Below are positions 42,710-54,539 of a stretch of DNA of 64,000 nucleotides, in pieces. Every line of letters begins with the position of its first letter. The stretch's first letter is position 1. A model generated the notes under the pieces. It searched no databases. It had not been told where the DNA came from and was given only the letters and a program-made list of their open reading frames with translations. The stretch comes from Lepidonotus clava (lineage: Eukaryota; Annelida; Polychaeta; Phyllodocida; Polynoidae): the NCBI GenBank assembly GCA_936440205.1, contig OW387136.1:54611718-54675717 (forward strand), read 5' to 3'. The position numbers and the translations under genes were made by a program.

Positions 42710-45700
42710 CTGAGTGGGTCCTGTACAGACTAAAGGTTTACTGAGTGGGCCCTGTACAGACTAAAGGTGTACTGAGTGGGTCCCGTACAGACTAAAGGTG
42801 TACTGAGTGGGCCCCATACAGACTAAAGGTGTACTGAGTGGGTCCTGTACAGACTAAAGGTGTACTGAGTGGGTCACGTACAGACTAAAGGTGTACTGAG
42901 TGGGCCCCATACAGACTAAAGGTGTACTGAGTGGGCCCCATACAGACTAAAGGTGTACTGAGTGGGCCCTGTACAGACTAAAGGTGTACTGAGTGGGTCC
43001 CATACAGACTAAAGGTGAACTGAGTGTGCCCCGTACAGACTAAAGGTGTACTGAGTGGGCCCCATACAGACTAAAGGTGTACTGAGTGGGCCCCATACAG
43101 ACTAAAGGTGTACTGAGTGGGCCCCATACAGACTAAAGGTGTACTGAGTGGGTCATGTACAGACTAAAGGTGTACTGAGTGGGCCCTGTACAGGGAGCAG
43201 ACTAAAGGTGTACTGAGTGGGTCATGTACAGACTAAAGGTGAACTGAGTGGGCCCCATACAGACTAAAGGTGTACTGAGTGGGCCCCATACAGACTAAAG
43301 GTGTACTGAGTGGGTCCTGTACAGACTAAAGGTGTACTGAGTGGGCCCCATACAGACTAAAGGTGTACTGAGTGGGTCCTGTACAGACTAAAGGTGTACT
43401 GAGTGGGTCCTGTACAGACTAAAGGTGTACTGAGTGGGTCCCATACAGACTAAAGGTGTACTGAGTGGGTCCTGTACAGACTAAAGGTGTACTGAGTGGG
43501 TCCTGTACAGACTAAAGGTGTACTGAGTGGGTCCTGTACAGACTAAAGGTGTACTGAGTGGGCCCCATACAGACTAAAGGTGTACTGAGTGGGCCCCATA
43601 CAGACTAAAGGTGTACTGAGTGGGTCCTGTACAGACTAAAGGTGTACTGAGTGGGTCCTGTACAGACTAAAGGTGTACTGAGTGGGCCCCATACAGACTA
43701 AAGGTGTACTGAGTGGGCCCCATACAGACTAAAGGTGTACTGAGTGGGTCATGTACAGACTAAAGGTGTACTGAGTGGGCCCCATACAGACTAAAGGTGT
43801 ACTGAGTGGGTCCTGTACAGACTAAAGGTGTACTGAGTGGGTCCTGTACAGACTAAAGGTGTACTGAGTGGGTCCTGTACAGACTAAAGGTGTACTGAGT
43901 GGGCCCCATACAGACTAAAGGTGTACTGAGTGGGCCCCGTACAGACTAAAGGTGTACTGAGTGGGTCCTGTACAGACTAAAGGTGTACTGAGTGGGCCCC
44001 ATACAGACTAAAGGTGTACTGAGTGGGCCCCATACAGACTAAAGGTGTACTGAGTGGGCCCCGTACAGACTAAAGGTGTACTGAGTGGGCCCTGTACAGA
44101 CTAAAGGTGTACTGAGTGGGCCCTGTACAGACTAAAGGTGTACTGAGTGGGCCCCATACAGACTAAAGGTGTACTGAGTGGGCCCTGTACAGACTAAAGG
44201 TGTACTGAGTGGGTCCTGTACAGACTAAAGGTGTACTGAGTGGGCCCCATACAGACTAAAGGTGAACTGAGTGGGCCCCGTACAGACTAAAGGTGTACTG
44301 AGTGGGTCATGTACAGACTAAAGGTGTACTGAGTGGGCCCCATACAGACTAAAGGTTTACTGAGTGGGCCCCATACAGACTAAAGGTGTACTGAGTGGGC
44401 CCTGTACAGACTAAAGGTGTACTGAGTGGGCCCCATACAGACTAAAGGTGTACTGAGTGGGTCCTGTACAGACTAAAGGTTTACTGAGTGGGCCCTGTAC
44501 AGACTAAAGGTGTACTGAGTGGGTCCCATACAGACTAAAGGTGAACTGAGTGGGCCCCGTACAGACTAAAGGTGTACTGAGTGGGTCATGTACAGACTAA
44601 AGGTGTACTGAGTGGGCCCCATACAGACTAAAGGTGTACTGAGTGGGCCCCATACAGACTAAAGGTGAACTGAGTGGGCCCTGTACAGACTAAAGGTGTA
44701 CTGAGTGGGCCCTGTACAGGGAGCAGACTAAAGGTGTACTGAGTGGGTCCTGTACAGACTAAAGGTGTACTGAGTGGGCCCTGTACAGACTAAAGGTGTA
44801 CTGAGTGGGTCCTGTACAGACTAAAGGTGTACTTAGTGGGTCCGTGCAGGGAACAGACTAAAGGTGTACTGAGTGGGTCCTGTACAGACTAAAGGTGTAC
44901 TGAGTGGGCCCCGTACAGACTAAAGGTGTACTGAGTGGGCCCTGTACAGACTAAAGGTGTACTGAGTGGGCCCTGTACAGACTAAAGGTGTACTGAGTGG
45001 GTCCTGTACAGACTAAAGGTGTACTGAGTGGGCCCTGTACAGGGAGCAGACTAAAGGTGTACTGAGTGGGTCCTGTACAGACTAAAGGTGTACTGAGTGG
45101 GCCCTGTACAGACTAAAGGTGTACTGAGTGGGTCCTGTACAGACTAAAGGTGTACTGAGTGGGCCCTGTACAGACTAAAGGTGTACTGAGTGGGTCCTGT
45201 ACAGACTAAAGGTGTACTGAGTGGGCCCTGTACAGACTAAAGGTGTACTGAGTGGGTCCTGTACAGACTAAAGGTGTACTGAGTGGGTCCTGTACAGACT
45301 AAAGGTGTACTGAGTGGGCCCTGTACAGACTAAAGGTGTACTGAGTGGGTCCTGTACAGACTAAAGGTGTACTGAGTGGGCCCTGTACAGACTAAAGGTG
45401 TACTGAGTGGGTCCTGTACAGACTAAAGGTGTACTGAGTTGGTCCTGTACAGACTAAAGATGTACTGAGTGGGCCCTGTACAGACTAAAGGTGTACTGAG
45501 TGGGTCCTGTACAGACTAAAGGTGTACTGAGTGGGCCCTGTACAGACTAAAGGTGTACTGAGTGGGTCCTGTACAGACTAAAGGTGTACTGAGTGGGTCC
45601 TGTACAGACCAAAGGTGTACTGAGTGGGTCCTGTACAGACTAAAGGTGTACTGAGTGGGTCCTGTACAGACTAAAGGTGTACTGAGTGGGCCCTGTACAG

Positions 45701-46920
45701 ACAAAAGGTGTACTGAGTGGGTCCTGTACAGACTAAAGGTGTACTGAGTGGGTCCTGTACAGACTAAAGGTGTACTGAGTTGGTCCTGTACAGACTAAAG
45801 ATGTACTGAGTGGGTCCTGTACAGACTAAAGGTGTACTGAGTGGGTCCTGTACAGACTAAAGGTGTACTGAGTTGGTCCTGTACAGACTAAAGATGTACT
45901 GAGTGGGTCCTGTACAGACTAAAGGTGTACTGAGTGGGTCCTGTACAGCCTAAAGGTGTACTGAGTGGGTCCTGTACAGACTAAAGATGTACTGAGTGGG
46001 TCCTGTACAGACTAAAGGTGTACTGAGTGGGTCCTGTACAGACTAAAGGTGTACTGAGTGGGTCCTGTACAGACTAAAGGTGTACTGAGTGGGTCCTGTA
46101 CAGATTAAAGGTGTACTGAGTGGGTCCTGTACAGCCTAAAGGTGTACTGAGTGGGTCCTGTACAGACTAAAGGTGTACTGAGTTGGTCCTGTACAGACTA
46201 AAGATGTACTGAGTGGGTCCTGTACAGACTAAAGGTGTACTGAGTGGGTCCTGTACAGCCTAAAGGTGTACTGAGTGGGTCCTGTACAGACTAAAGATGT
46301 ACTGAGTGGGTCCTGTACAGACTAAAGGTGTACTGAGTGGGTCCTGTACAGACTAAAGGTGTACTGAGTGGGTCCTGTACAGACTAAAGGCGTACTGAGT
46401 GGGCCCTGTACAGACTAAAGGTGCACTGAGTGGGCCCCGTACAGACTTAAGGTGTACAGTGTGGATCCTGTACAGACTAAAGGTGTACAGAGTGGGCCCT
46501 GTACAGACTAAAGGTGTACTGAGTGGGCCCTGTACAGACTAAAGGTGTACTGAGTGGGCCCTGTACAGACTAAAGGTGTACTGAGAGGGTCCCGTACAGA
46601 CTAAAGGTGTACTGAGTGGGTCCTGTACAGACTAAAGGTGTACTGAGTGGGCCCTGTACAGACTAAAGGTGTACTGAGTGGGTCCTGCACAGACTAAAGG
46701 TGTACTGAGTGGGTCCTGTACAGACTAAAGGTGTACTGAGTGTGTCCTGCACAGACTAAAGGTGTACTGAGTGGGTCCTGCACAGACTAAAGGTGTACTG
46801 AGTGGATCCTGTACAGACTAAAGGTGTACTGAGTGGGCCCTGTACAGACTAAAGGTGTACTGATTGGGCCCTGTACAGACTAAAGGTGTACTGAGTGGGT
46901 CCTGTACAGTGAGCAGATTA
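42710..46920 (+). repeat. 31-bp minisatellite, about 135 copies
   Basis: Unit: GTGTACTGAGTGGGTCCTGT then ACAGACTAAAG. Variation is concentrated at GGG(T/C)CC(T/C/A)(G/A)TA. A few units carry an insertion of GGAGCA before GACTAAAG (for example near 43192, 44718 and 45045). Continuous over 4.2 kb. Confidence 0.98.
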
Positions 46921-47810
46921 AAGCAGAAAGGTGTTACGTTGCAGAGGGGCTACAGAGTTTGTCTGAAGGCCCGTACAGTTATCGGCTCACGCCTAAAGGT
47001 GTACTGAGCGGGCTTTGGAGCAGCTCGGGAGCAGCTCGCTGCAGAGTGTGCTGGGGGCGCGAGGCGGGCTTCGGCCTAGTGCTGGTCACACCAGAATGGT
47101 TTTAAGTGTCCACAGAATACTGTGTAAGTCCATAGCCCTCTACAGTTAGTGGCTGGGACTAAAGGTATACTGAGTGGGCCTTCAGGTGAGCAGCTCGGAG
47201 CAGCTCGCTGAAGAGTGTACCGAGGGGCACGAGGCAGGTATTGGCCGAGTGCTGGCCGCACCAGAATGGTATTCATTTGCTGTGCCATACTAAGTTAGTC
47301 CTGAGCCCTATACAGTTAATGGCTCAGGACTAAAGGTGTACAGTGTGGCCTTGGCTCGGAGCAGCTCGGAAGCAGCTTGCTGCAGAGTGTGTCGGGGGTG
47401 TGAGGTGGGCATTGGCCGAATGCTGGCTGCACCAGAATGGTTTTGAGTGTCCACACCACAATGTGTTAGTCCTGAGGTCTTTACAGTTACTGGCTGGGAC
47501 TATAGGTGTATTGAGTGGCCATGGCTTGGAGCAGCTCGGGAGCAGCTCGCCGCAGAGTGTACCGAGGGGCGAGAGGTGGGCATTGGCCGAGTGCTGGCCA
47601 CACCAGAGTGGTGTTACGTTGCAGAGGGGCTACAGAGTTTGTCTGAAGGCCCGTACAGTTATCGGCTCACACCTAAAGGTGTACTGAGCGGGCTTGGAGC
47701 AGCTCAGGAGCAGCTCGCCGCAGAGTGTACCGAGGGGCGCGGGGCGGGCATTGGCCGAGTGCTGGCCGCACCAGAGTGGTGTTACGTTGCCGAGGGGAAC
47801 GCCAGGTATG
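46921..47810 (+). repeat. About 170-bp tandem repeat, five copies, sharing sequence with the 31-bp array
   Basis: GGAGCAGCTCGGGAGCAGCTCG recurs (split over two lines) near 47016, 47190, 47356, 47527 and 47696. Each unit also contains CTAAAGGTGTACTGAGCGGG and GTACAGTTA-GGCTC, the same words as the 31-bp unit. The 31-bp unit therefore looks like a shortened, amplified derivative of this longer unit. No convincing gene. Confidence 0.9.
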
Positions 47811-48261
47811 TGGGCCTACCTGGGCCCACCTGGCGGCCTGGAGCAGGACCCTGGAGACATACCTGTGGGGGGGGGGGGGGGTGAGGGAGAGGTATAGTGA
47901 GCGGGCCACACGTGTGAAGCTGGGGCGATGGGGGTGGTTGGGTGGGGGGTGTTGGGGGGCAGAAGTGGAGATCTATAGAGAACCAACAGGCAACAAAGTC
48001 ATGCATTGTTTTATATACAGTCAATGCGTCCACATATTTATTATGAAGCCAAGCAAAGAGCGACATATATAATGGGCATATTCTCCTACAATACTTTTCA
48101 GATCAGTCTGTTTCTTGGTACATTTACGCTACAATTACATAATGCTGATTGTTGGAGATTAAGGTCCATTCAGCAATTTTTCAGCTATATCAGGAACAAC
48201 TCACGTGTTTTGGCTTGTACAAATTACTGGTGATCAAATCTATTGGGATGAGAATGACGGC
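47811..48261. other. Array flank, G-rich, no gene
   Basis: G runs at 47867-47881, then AT-rich sequence. No supported feature. Confidence 0.4.
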
Positions 48262-48352
48262 ATTCTGGTGTGACAGGCATAGCTCAGTCTCGAACCTGGC
48301 CGGGTCGAGTGAAAGGCGAGGACGTTACCAACTACACCATCCCACCACCCTC
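48262..48352 (-). mobile_element. tRNA-derived SINE head
   Basis: On the minus strand, GGTGGGATGGTGTAGTTGGT (A box) and CCAGGTTCGAGACTG (B box). Related to 40425-40505. Confidence 0.65.
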
Positions 48353-48439
48353 GTTTCAGTTACATTATTTTACATTAGGTTGAGACTCGTCAAAGTTATG
48401 ATAACATGATTTTTAGCGAGGTTTGGACTCATCAATACA

Positions 48440-48620
48440 TAATGTTATAACACCACTATCTTTCAGTGAAAGAACCAGAATGTTACAATAATGTCACAGT
48501 ACAAAGTTAAACTGTTAGGTTCTAGAGATGTTATTAGTTGCCATCACTATAATATGACTAGAGCTGAAGCAGAACGTTACTGCAACGTTATGATTAGCTT
48601 CCATGTTTGCCTGAAAAATG
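48440..48620. repeat. Dispersed repeat family F, copy 2
   Basis: AACGTTACTGCAACGTTAT, AGAATGTTACAATAATG and GATGTTATTAG echo the palindromic phrases at 28640-28885. Confidence 0.4.
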
Positions 48621-49299
48621 ATGGGATTTACTCATTACATTTGTGATATACACGAAATCTTTTCTCAATGTCTGAACACATTAGCAGACCCAGAAATCAA
48701 GCGAAAGTGAAAGTGAATGTCTTACCTCTTAAATAATTGATATCAATATTTAACATAAGGTGGTCGACGTCCTTCTATATCCTTTTACCTCCTTTGAAAG
48801 ACCGTCAAGACATTCAGACAAGGACGTGCATGTCCATTTGGTATTTTGACACTTAGATGCATGTTTATAACTGCACCTCAGAAACAATAAATCCATGGCC
48901 AAGAAACAGAGTCGCCAGTCTTGTTAGCGTTATTAGAAGTCTGTCTGTACTTTATAAATATCAAATCAGAACAGCCTAATGTTATGAGAAATGTCAGCCA
49001 TTCCTGAGATGTTTGAACACCCCTGGCGGAAGGAATAAGGTATGTGTAGGAAACCATCAAGGGGCGAGGGATGTGGAAGGGCCAACTCGACATGACGTTT
49101 GGTGAAGGTGAGGTGGACGGGGTGGAGGAAACAGATGGTTGGGGGGAGGGAGGGTGAGAGTACAGCCTTCTAATATCGTTTAGATGTATGAAAAACAGTC
49201 TATTGAGAACCGTCTATTTACAAAATGTGTTAGGTGCGACCACTTATTTTATGTTCATCTCAACAGGGGTGAATAAAGGATTTTGAACCTTAAAATAAA
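48621..49299. other. Intergenic, no gene seen
   Basis: No coding or repeat signal beyond ordinary AT-rich sequence. Confidence 0.4.
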
Positions 49300-49462
49300 A
49301 GGTCCACATGTAGGCTTAGTACCAAAATGTCGCGCATTTACACACCCATGCGCAACGTTTGCTTTTCTCTATGTCTCCTCAAAAAGGTTGGGGGGGGGGG
49401 GAGTCAGGACCTCCCCCCCCCCCCCCACCCTCCACCCTCTGGATCCGTCCCTGCTCAACATC
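49300..49462 (-). mobile_element. MITE family A, truncated copy
   Basis: GGCTTAGTACC, CGCAACGTTTGCTTTTC, GAGTCAGGACC and CTGGATCCGTCCCTG match family A at 6060-6232 and 28381-28558. Contains long G and C runs. Confidence 0.5.
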
Positions 49463-50629
49463 CCCCTGATCATCTGATCACCCACTTATTATTCGAGGAG
49501 TGACTGCCTCCCCTTTAAACATTTCCTTGTCGCTGTTCTCTATTCCCCTACTGAACATCTTAGTTAATTCAAAGGCGGCCCGGAGAGGAAATATAATTCT
49601 TATAGAACAATCCAAAATGGAGAGAGAACCTAATTTGAGGACAATTTATTAAAGTACATCATCCTATTAAAATGACCGTCAGCCGCAGTCTCAATAAGGC
49701 TGACAGGTGTATTAACCGACTCCTACGAAGAGGTGGTACGGACCGCAGCAGACTTCAAGCATTCCCCTACTCTGCCCTAAACGCCGGCACGTGCCCACGT
49801 GCTTGTACTCAGGCTGTGGTTATTGGGAGGGATCTCCGCCCACAATCGACTCAAGGTGTCCAGGACTCGTGAATGTCGGGCGGAAAAAGTTAAAGATAAT
49901 GACAATCGTGCAAAAGCCAAACACACAAAAATTGTTTAGAAAAATATTGATATTTATATTACAACATTCAGGGATTTGGAGGAGGCGAATGTACGACACA
50001 AGGTGGACGCGGACGCTCACAGGAGGTAAGGGCGCGGTGTGCCGTGGTAGACATTGATATTGATTGATGCGACGCGATATGACACGACGCAAGGTGTGCG
50101 GAGCGACGCGACTCGAAGTAAAGTAGGAAGTCATGCTATTTTTGACAATTATTTTCACATTTTTTGGTCATGTTTTTACTGTAGGAATGTATAGGGAAAT
50201 CAACGCCCCCCCCCCCTTTTTTTCCCCCCTCCTTTTAATCATTTTCGCCAAATTTAGATTTTTAAATGAAAAATTCTGTGAAAAAGGGGGCGCCCCCCAC
50301 CGCATGACGTAATTTACGGTCCCTGTACGGTCCCTAGACGGACACCATTTGATTTATTTGCGGGTATTAAACCTTATGGAAAATTTGAATTATACCCGAC
50401 AAATGGATAACGATGAACGCTTCCGTCAAACCCGTCACTGCTTTAAGTTACGTCAAGACTTAATAATACAGGATAGCCCTGATTGTTATTTATCTAAAAG
50501 TCAGGTAAAATCAGTCTATAAAGTGCATAATGATGAGCTATTAAAATATATGATGTATTCTGAGATTGATATATATTAGAAACAATTTTTATATTATTTT
50601 CTAATAGAGTTTAAACCCTGAAGATTGCT
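49463..50629. other. Intergenic, no firm gene
   Basis: 49680-49870 is CG-richer, with two CACGTG-like sites near 49790-49800. 50050-50120 has a degenerate GACGCGA repeat. The open frame at 50349-50579 (plus) is AT-rich and unrecognised. Confidence 0.4.
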
Positions 50630-50881
50630 TTAAATGAAAAAAAAAGGCGAACGTTGAGTGCACTTTGAGTGACGTCCATATCCCGGACAGAAGTCCTTAT
50701 CCACACACATGGCCCCTCCAGCGGCCCTGGAGGAGTGCTGGCCGGGGTAGTTCTGGAGGAGGAGACGACGGAACCACTCTGCCCCATTGTCCACCAGGTG
50801 GCTCTCGTTGGCGCCCCGTGTTGCGTGCGCAGCTGGCGCAATAGTGGCGCCGCGGTGTGGGGACGTTTTGTCCCCCAACTC
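50630..50881 (-). CDS. Candidate coding exon, product not recognised
   Basis: A long C-rich tract ending CTCCCCCAG precedes an open frame of 83 residues plus stop. It begins ELGDKTSPHRGATIAPAAHA, then TRGANESHLVDNGAEWFRRL, LLQNYPGQHSSRAAGGAMCV and DKDFCPGYGRHSKCTQRSP. The codon use (GC-rich third positions, no low complexity) looks like a real exon, and three cysteines suggest an extracellular or secreted protein. The frame enters a T run and stops, so the 3' boundary is uncertain. An upstream piece may lie near 50990-50945. I do not recognise the family; a CpG-rich non-coding block is the alternative. Confidence 0.35.
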   Translation of the reverse strand, partial: ELGDKTSPHRGATIAPAAHATRGANESHLVDNGAEWFRRLLLQNYPGQHSSRAAGGAMCVDKDFCPGYGRHSKCTQRSPFFFI

Positions 50882-52367
50882 CTGGGGGAGGGGGGGGGGG
50901 GGGGGACAAGTAGGTGGGAAAAAGGGGGGGGGGGGGGGTGTTGGAGGTGTGTTTACGGGCGGAGATGGGGTACAGGTGCGCGCCCCCTGGAGTTGTCCTC
51001 CTGTACCTCTTCACACCTCACCCCCCGCCCCCTCCTCCAGGTGACTGCTAAGTCTGTTCCGTACACGTTGATCGTATAGAATGGTATGTAATGAATACTA
51101 ATAATAACTTCGAGGGATTTTTCTTGCTAAAAATTGAAGAATTTGTCACTCCACTAATTTTAGTTGTATAGTTATTTATTACTGAAGGTTATTTATTACT
51201 GTTTTATATTTTTAATTTAAGGTTATTTATTAGTTTTATATTTTCATTCAATACAGGGAATCCACAAAAGATTATAGAAGTTCCTCACAAAATATTTTTC
51301 AATCTCTGAACACACAATGGCAGGATATTGGAGTCCCCCTCGCCCCACATTACAATAAAAGGAAGGCATTTTCAATATTTTTCAGAATACTGGGAACCCC
51401 CAAGGAGGTGACAGTTTGACGGAAACTTCTCAGAGCAGACTATATCCTACCCCCCCCCCCCCCCCGCCCCTTAACTCCCTCCATTATCGCCCGACGTGCC
51501 ACGTGCTTCCCGCCCTGTAAACACGCCACAATGCGCAGAATCAACAAATGCGTCATACAAAAAAACACCCAGCACAAAGAGTGGGGGCTGTTTACAATGA
51601 GAGTGGGCAGGGAACAGCTTCTTAGGAACCTATCAGGCCAGGTTTTTTTCTCTTCTTTATTTCTTTTTTTTTGGTAATATTTTCCCTATATTATTTATTT
51701 TTTTTACCCAGGGCTGGAAATATTTGTTGGCATGCGGTCGGTGCTTTAAGTAATGGCGTGGCTAAAATGCTTCTGGAGAGGGCCGACAACTGGGAAGTGG
51801 TGCAGTGGAGCTTTGATGGTACCCAATAGGTATGTCGAGGACGGTGAAGGTATTCTAATGGGGGCACCAATATAACCAGGGACAATGAAACCATAAACTT
51901 GTCCGATTCTCAAGTCACAAAGTGTGAATTTTCTTTATTTGTAAAGTCAGCAAGTCGCAATAAATTGACTTGATACAAACATGCTCTGACTGTGAGTCAG
52001 CCACAGATGGGGGGTATTAAACTTAAACTTATAGAAAAATACATTTAAATTACCACTTCAGGTGGCTGCGTGCCCAGTGGGTGAGTAGATCTAGAAATAT
52101 GCACTCTTTTCATAAGACCAAATAAATGCAAGAAATGTACTGCCTTATGATTCTAAGCACATGCACTCGAGTCTGTGACTTACAGGTTAATAGAGATCAT
52201 GAACAATGCCAATATTTCAGAATTGTTGATGGTATATTACATTCAGTGATTTGGGGGACAGAATGACCATTATACAAGGTAAAACTACTGCTTGCTTGAA
52301 TTGGTCGTAACCATTGGAAATCAACCAATATATGTATATCATATGGCGTTTGAAGGTCCCAATTCAG
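50882..52367. other. Intergenic or intronic, homopolymer-rich
   Basis: G runs at 50890-50904 and 50926-50938, and a C run at 51451-51465. 51000 contains AGGGGGCGC (minus). The rest is AT-rich with no supported gene. Confidence 0.4.
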
Positions 52368-52405
52368 CCAATCAAAACAACTGGAAGAAGATTGTTTTTG
52401 ATTGG
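52368..52405. repeat. Short inverted repeat
   Basis: CCAATCAAAACAA and, 11 bp later, TTGTTTTTGATTGG: a 13-bp stem with one bulged T. Confidence 0.8.
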
Positions 52406-52605
52406 AACTAGTTTGTACAGCCACTCTTGATATATCTTATTTTCAATTTTCATATCATATTCTGAGTTTGAATTTTGCGTTCTATCATTGGTAAATTGCT
52501 CCCAAAATGAGCTGATATATCATTCAACGATGTCGTCTCACAGAGACGAATAAACCGAGACAATAATGCATGTAGATACATGCACGAGTCAACAGATTAT
52601 GCTGA

Positions 52606-53075
52606 TATACAACTGAACTGTACGCTGGTATACAACTGAGCTGTGTGCTGATATACAACTGAGCTGTACGCTGACATGCAACTGAGCTGTACGTTGATAT
52701 ACAATTGAGCTGGACGCTGATATACAAAGGATCTGTACGCTGATATACAACTGAGCTGTACGCTGATATACAACTGAGCTGTACGCTGATATACAACTGA
52801 GCTGTACGCTGATATACAACTGAGCTGTACGCTGATATACAACTGAGCCGTACGCCGATATACAACTGAGCCGTACGCCGATATACAACTGAGCTGTACG
52901 CCGATATACAACTGAGCTGTACGCCGATATACAACTGAGCTGTATGTTGACATACAACAGCATGTATGCTGATATACAACTGAGCTGTACGCTGATATAC
53001 AACTGAGATGTACCCGATATACAACTGAGATGTACGCTAATATACACCTTAGCTGTACGCTGATATACAACTGGG
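52606..53075 (-). repeat. 23-bp minisatellite, about 20 copies
   Basis: Unit: CTGATATACAACTGAGCTGT then ACG. Because 23 is not a multiple of three, all three minus-strand frames run through the same 23-residue peptide cycle, and all three stay open for 150 codons or more. No evidence of expression. Confidence 0.97.
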
Positions 53076-53764
53076 AGGTATAGTAATTCAGTTATTCACA
53101 TTTACATTCAGCGAGGCAGTGTATACGGTGCCATAAATACTCTTATTATAAGCCGTGGGTTATTTAGAGTTAGTTTTGCATAGACTTATTGCAAGGGACC
53201 TAATTTTCTTTTTCTCAATATCCCAGGTTATCATGATTTATAACACCCAAATACATTTAGTTTGCATGTGACAGTTATTCGAACCCCATGATCTTATATA
53301 TGAAATATTGTGGTTTATGGCCTTTTTATAACTTTCTAAAACGAAAACAAAGGGAAGGTTAAGTTCTCAGGGGGTCAGTTTTTGTAACACTGTGGCTTAT
53401 ATAAAAGGTTTTACGGTAAGCATTATGCAACTTGGAAGTATTTTAGATATGACAAGTTGGCTCTGCTGCCCAGAATTGAACCCGACTGCCCTATGGGTCC
53501 TGATATTCTGTGTTTAGGCAATACATGTTTGAGTTAATGTACCATTTATTTTAAATATCGACACAACCTGTAGGTAGTACCTTCCAATTTCTGCGTACAC
53601 TCACATGCTTCTTAGATAAAGTTGACGTGCATTTGTCGTATTAATGATAGTTAGGTAACAGCGTACCCTTAATCGGTGGGTACAAGGGGGGGGGGGCAGT
53701 AACGTACGGACAGAACAAAACGAACACGGCTCTCAGCACACAGTGAACACCTATAGGTATACAG
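53076..53764. other. 3' flank of HTATSF1
   Basis: AT-rich. An alternative minus-strand AATAAA lies near 53549. No other feature. Confidence 0.45.
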
Positions 53765-53770
53765 TTTATT
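53765..53770 (-). terminator. Poly(A) signal overlapping the HTATSF1 stop codon
   Basis: On the minus strand the last codons read CAA TAA ACT, so AATAAA overlaps the TAA stop. If used, the 3' UTR would be only some 15-30 nt. Confidence 0.5.
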
Positions 53771-54539
53771 GAGTCTCCATGGTGACAGGGTCAGTGGTCG
53801 TCGTAGTGGTGGTAGTGTCAGCCGTCTCCATGGGTTGGCCGCCATCTTGGTCCTCCTCCAGGGTTTGACCTTGTGGTGACCTCTGGGGGTGTAACGTGGG
53901 CCCCTCGTCACACCTGTCCGTATTCTCACCTGTCTGAGCGTCCACCCCACCTGGAGGAGCGTCCTTTGGTCCCGTGGCCACAGGTGTGTCCTGTTTCCCT
54001 GTTTGTCCCCCTGTACCTGGAGCCTCAGCCCCTGCTCCCCCTGCCTCCCCTGACCCTGTAACTGTGGACTCTGGCTTGTCCTGGGCTCCAGGGGCGGCGG
54101 GGGTGGCCGAGGGGGCGGGGCCGGCCGGGGAGGGGGCGGGGCGGGCTGTAGATGCCGTCTCCCCGGCTGTGGTGGCCTCCGTCCCGGCGGGGGTTTCCCC
54201 GGCCTCTGCCCGTCCTTCCCCGGCCTTACCGCCCCCTGTCCCGGCGGCCTTCTCCCCCTTCCCTGCCCCTCCCGGCACGGCCTTAGCGCTCTCCGCCTCC
54301 GTGGGCCTCTCCCCGGCGGGTACGGGCCCCTCGCCGCCTGACTCGAGGTAGACGGCCCACTGGGCGAGTCTGGCCGTCTTCTCCGCCTCCGTCTCCTGTA
54401 CGTCGTACTTAGTCTTCCCGTCCCACGCGTCCACCGTGATCTGACGCCGCTGGAAGAAGCGGCCGTGGAGGGATTCCCGAGCTAAGTCAGCTTCTGGGAC
54501 CTCGTTAAAGGCGACTGTCACCACCCCCAGCTGGTTACG
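53766..54539 (-). CDS. HTATSF1: HTATSF1 (Tat-SF1/Cus2) terminal coding exon
   Basis: HTATSF1 is a nuclear splicing factor that contacts the U2 snRNP protein SF3B1 through a UHM-type RRM. After the acceptor ATATTTCAG this exon encodes RNQLGVVTVAFNEVPEADLA, RESLHGRFFQRRQITVDAWD and GKTKYDVQETEAEKTARLAQW. This aligns with human GVASVSFRDPEEADYCIQTL, DGRWFGGRQITAQAWDGTTD and YQVEETSREREERL. The UHM R-x-F motif is present as RFF. The remaining 185 residues or so are a low-complexity tail rich in A, G, E, P and T, ending in a run of threonines and DPVTMETQ; the human tail is acidic instead. 257 residues are encoded here. Upstream exons are not visible in the window, so the gene must extend beyond 64 kb, or only this part remains. 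The exon is very GC-rich against AT-rich flanks. Confidence 0.9.
   Translation of the reverse strand, partial: RNQLGVVTVAFNEVPEADLARESLHGRFFQRRQITVDAWDGKTKYDVQETEAEKTARLAQWAVYLESGGEGPVPAGERPTEAESAKAVPGGAGKGEKAAGTGGGKAGEGRAEAGETPAGTEATTAGETASTARPAPSPAGPAPSATPAAPGAQDKPESTVTGSGEAGGAGAEAPGTGGQTGKQDTPVATGPKDAPPGGVDAQTGENTDRCDEGPTLHPQRSPQGQTLEEDQDGGQPMETADTTTTTTTTDPVTMETQ

Noticed and set aside
47343-48072. Plus-strand frames across the 170-bp repeat
   Set aside because: Repeat-derived, with different frames open in different copies and no recognisable protein.
53974-54351. Plus-strand alanine/proline-rich frame
   Set aside because: Antisense of the GC-rich tail of HTATSF1, whose minus frame has clear homology.
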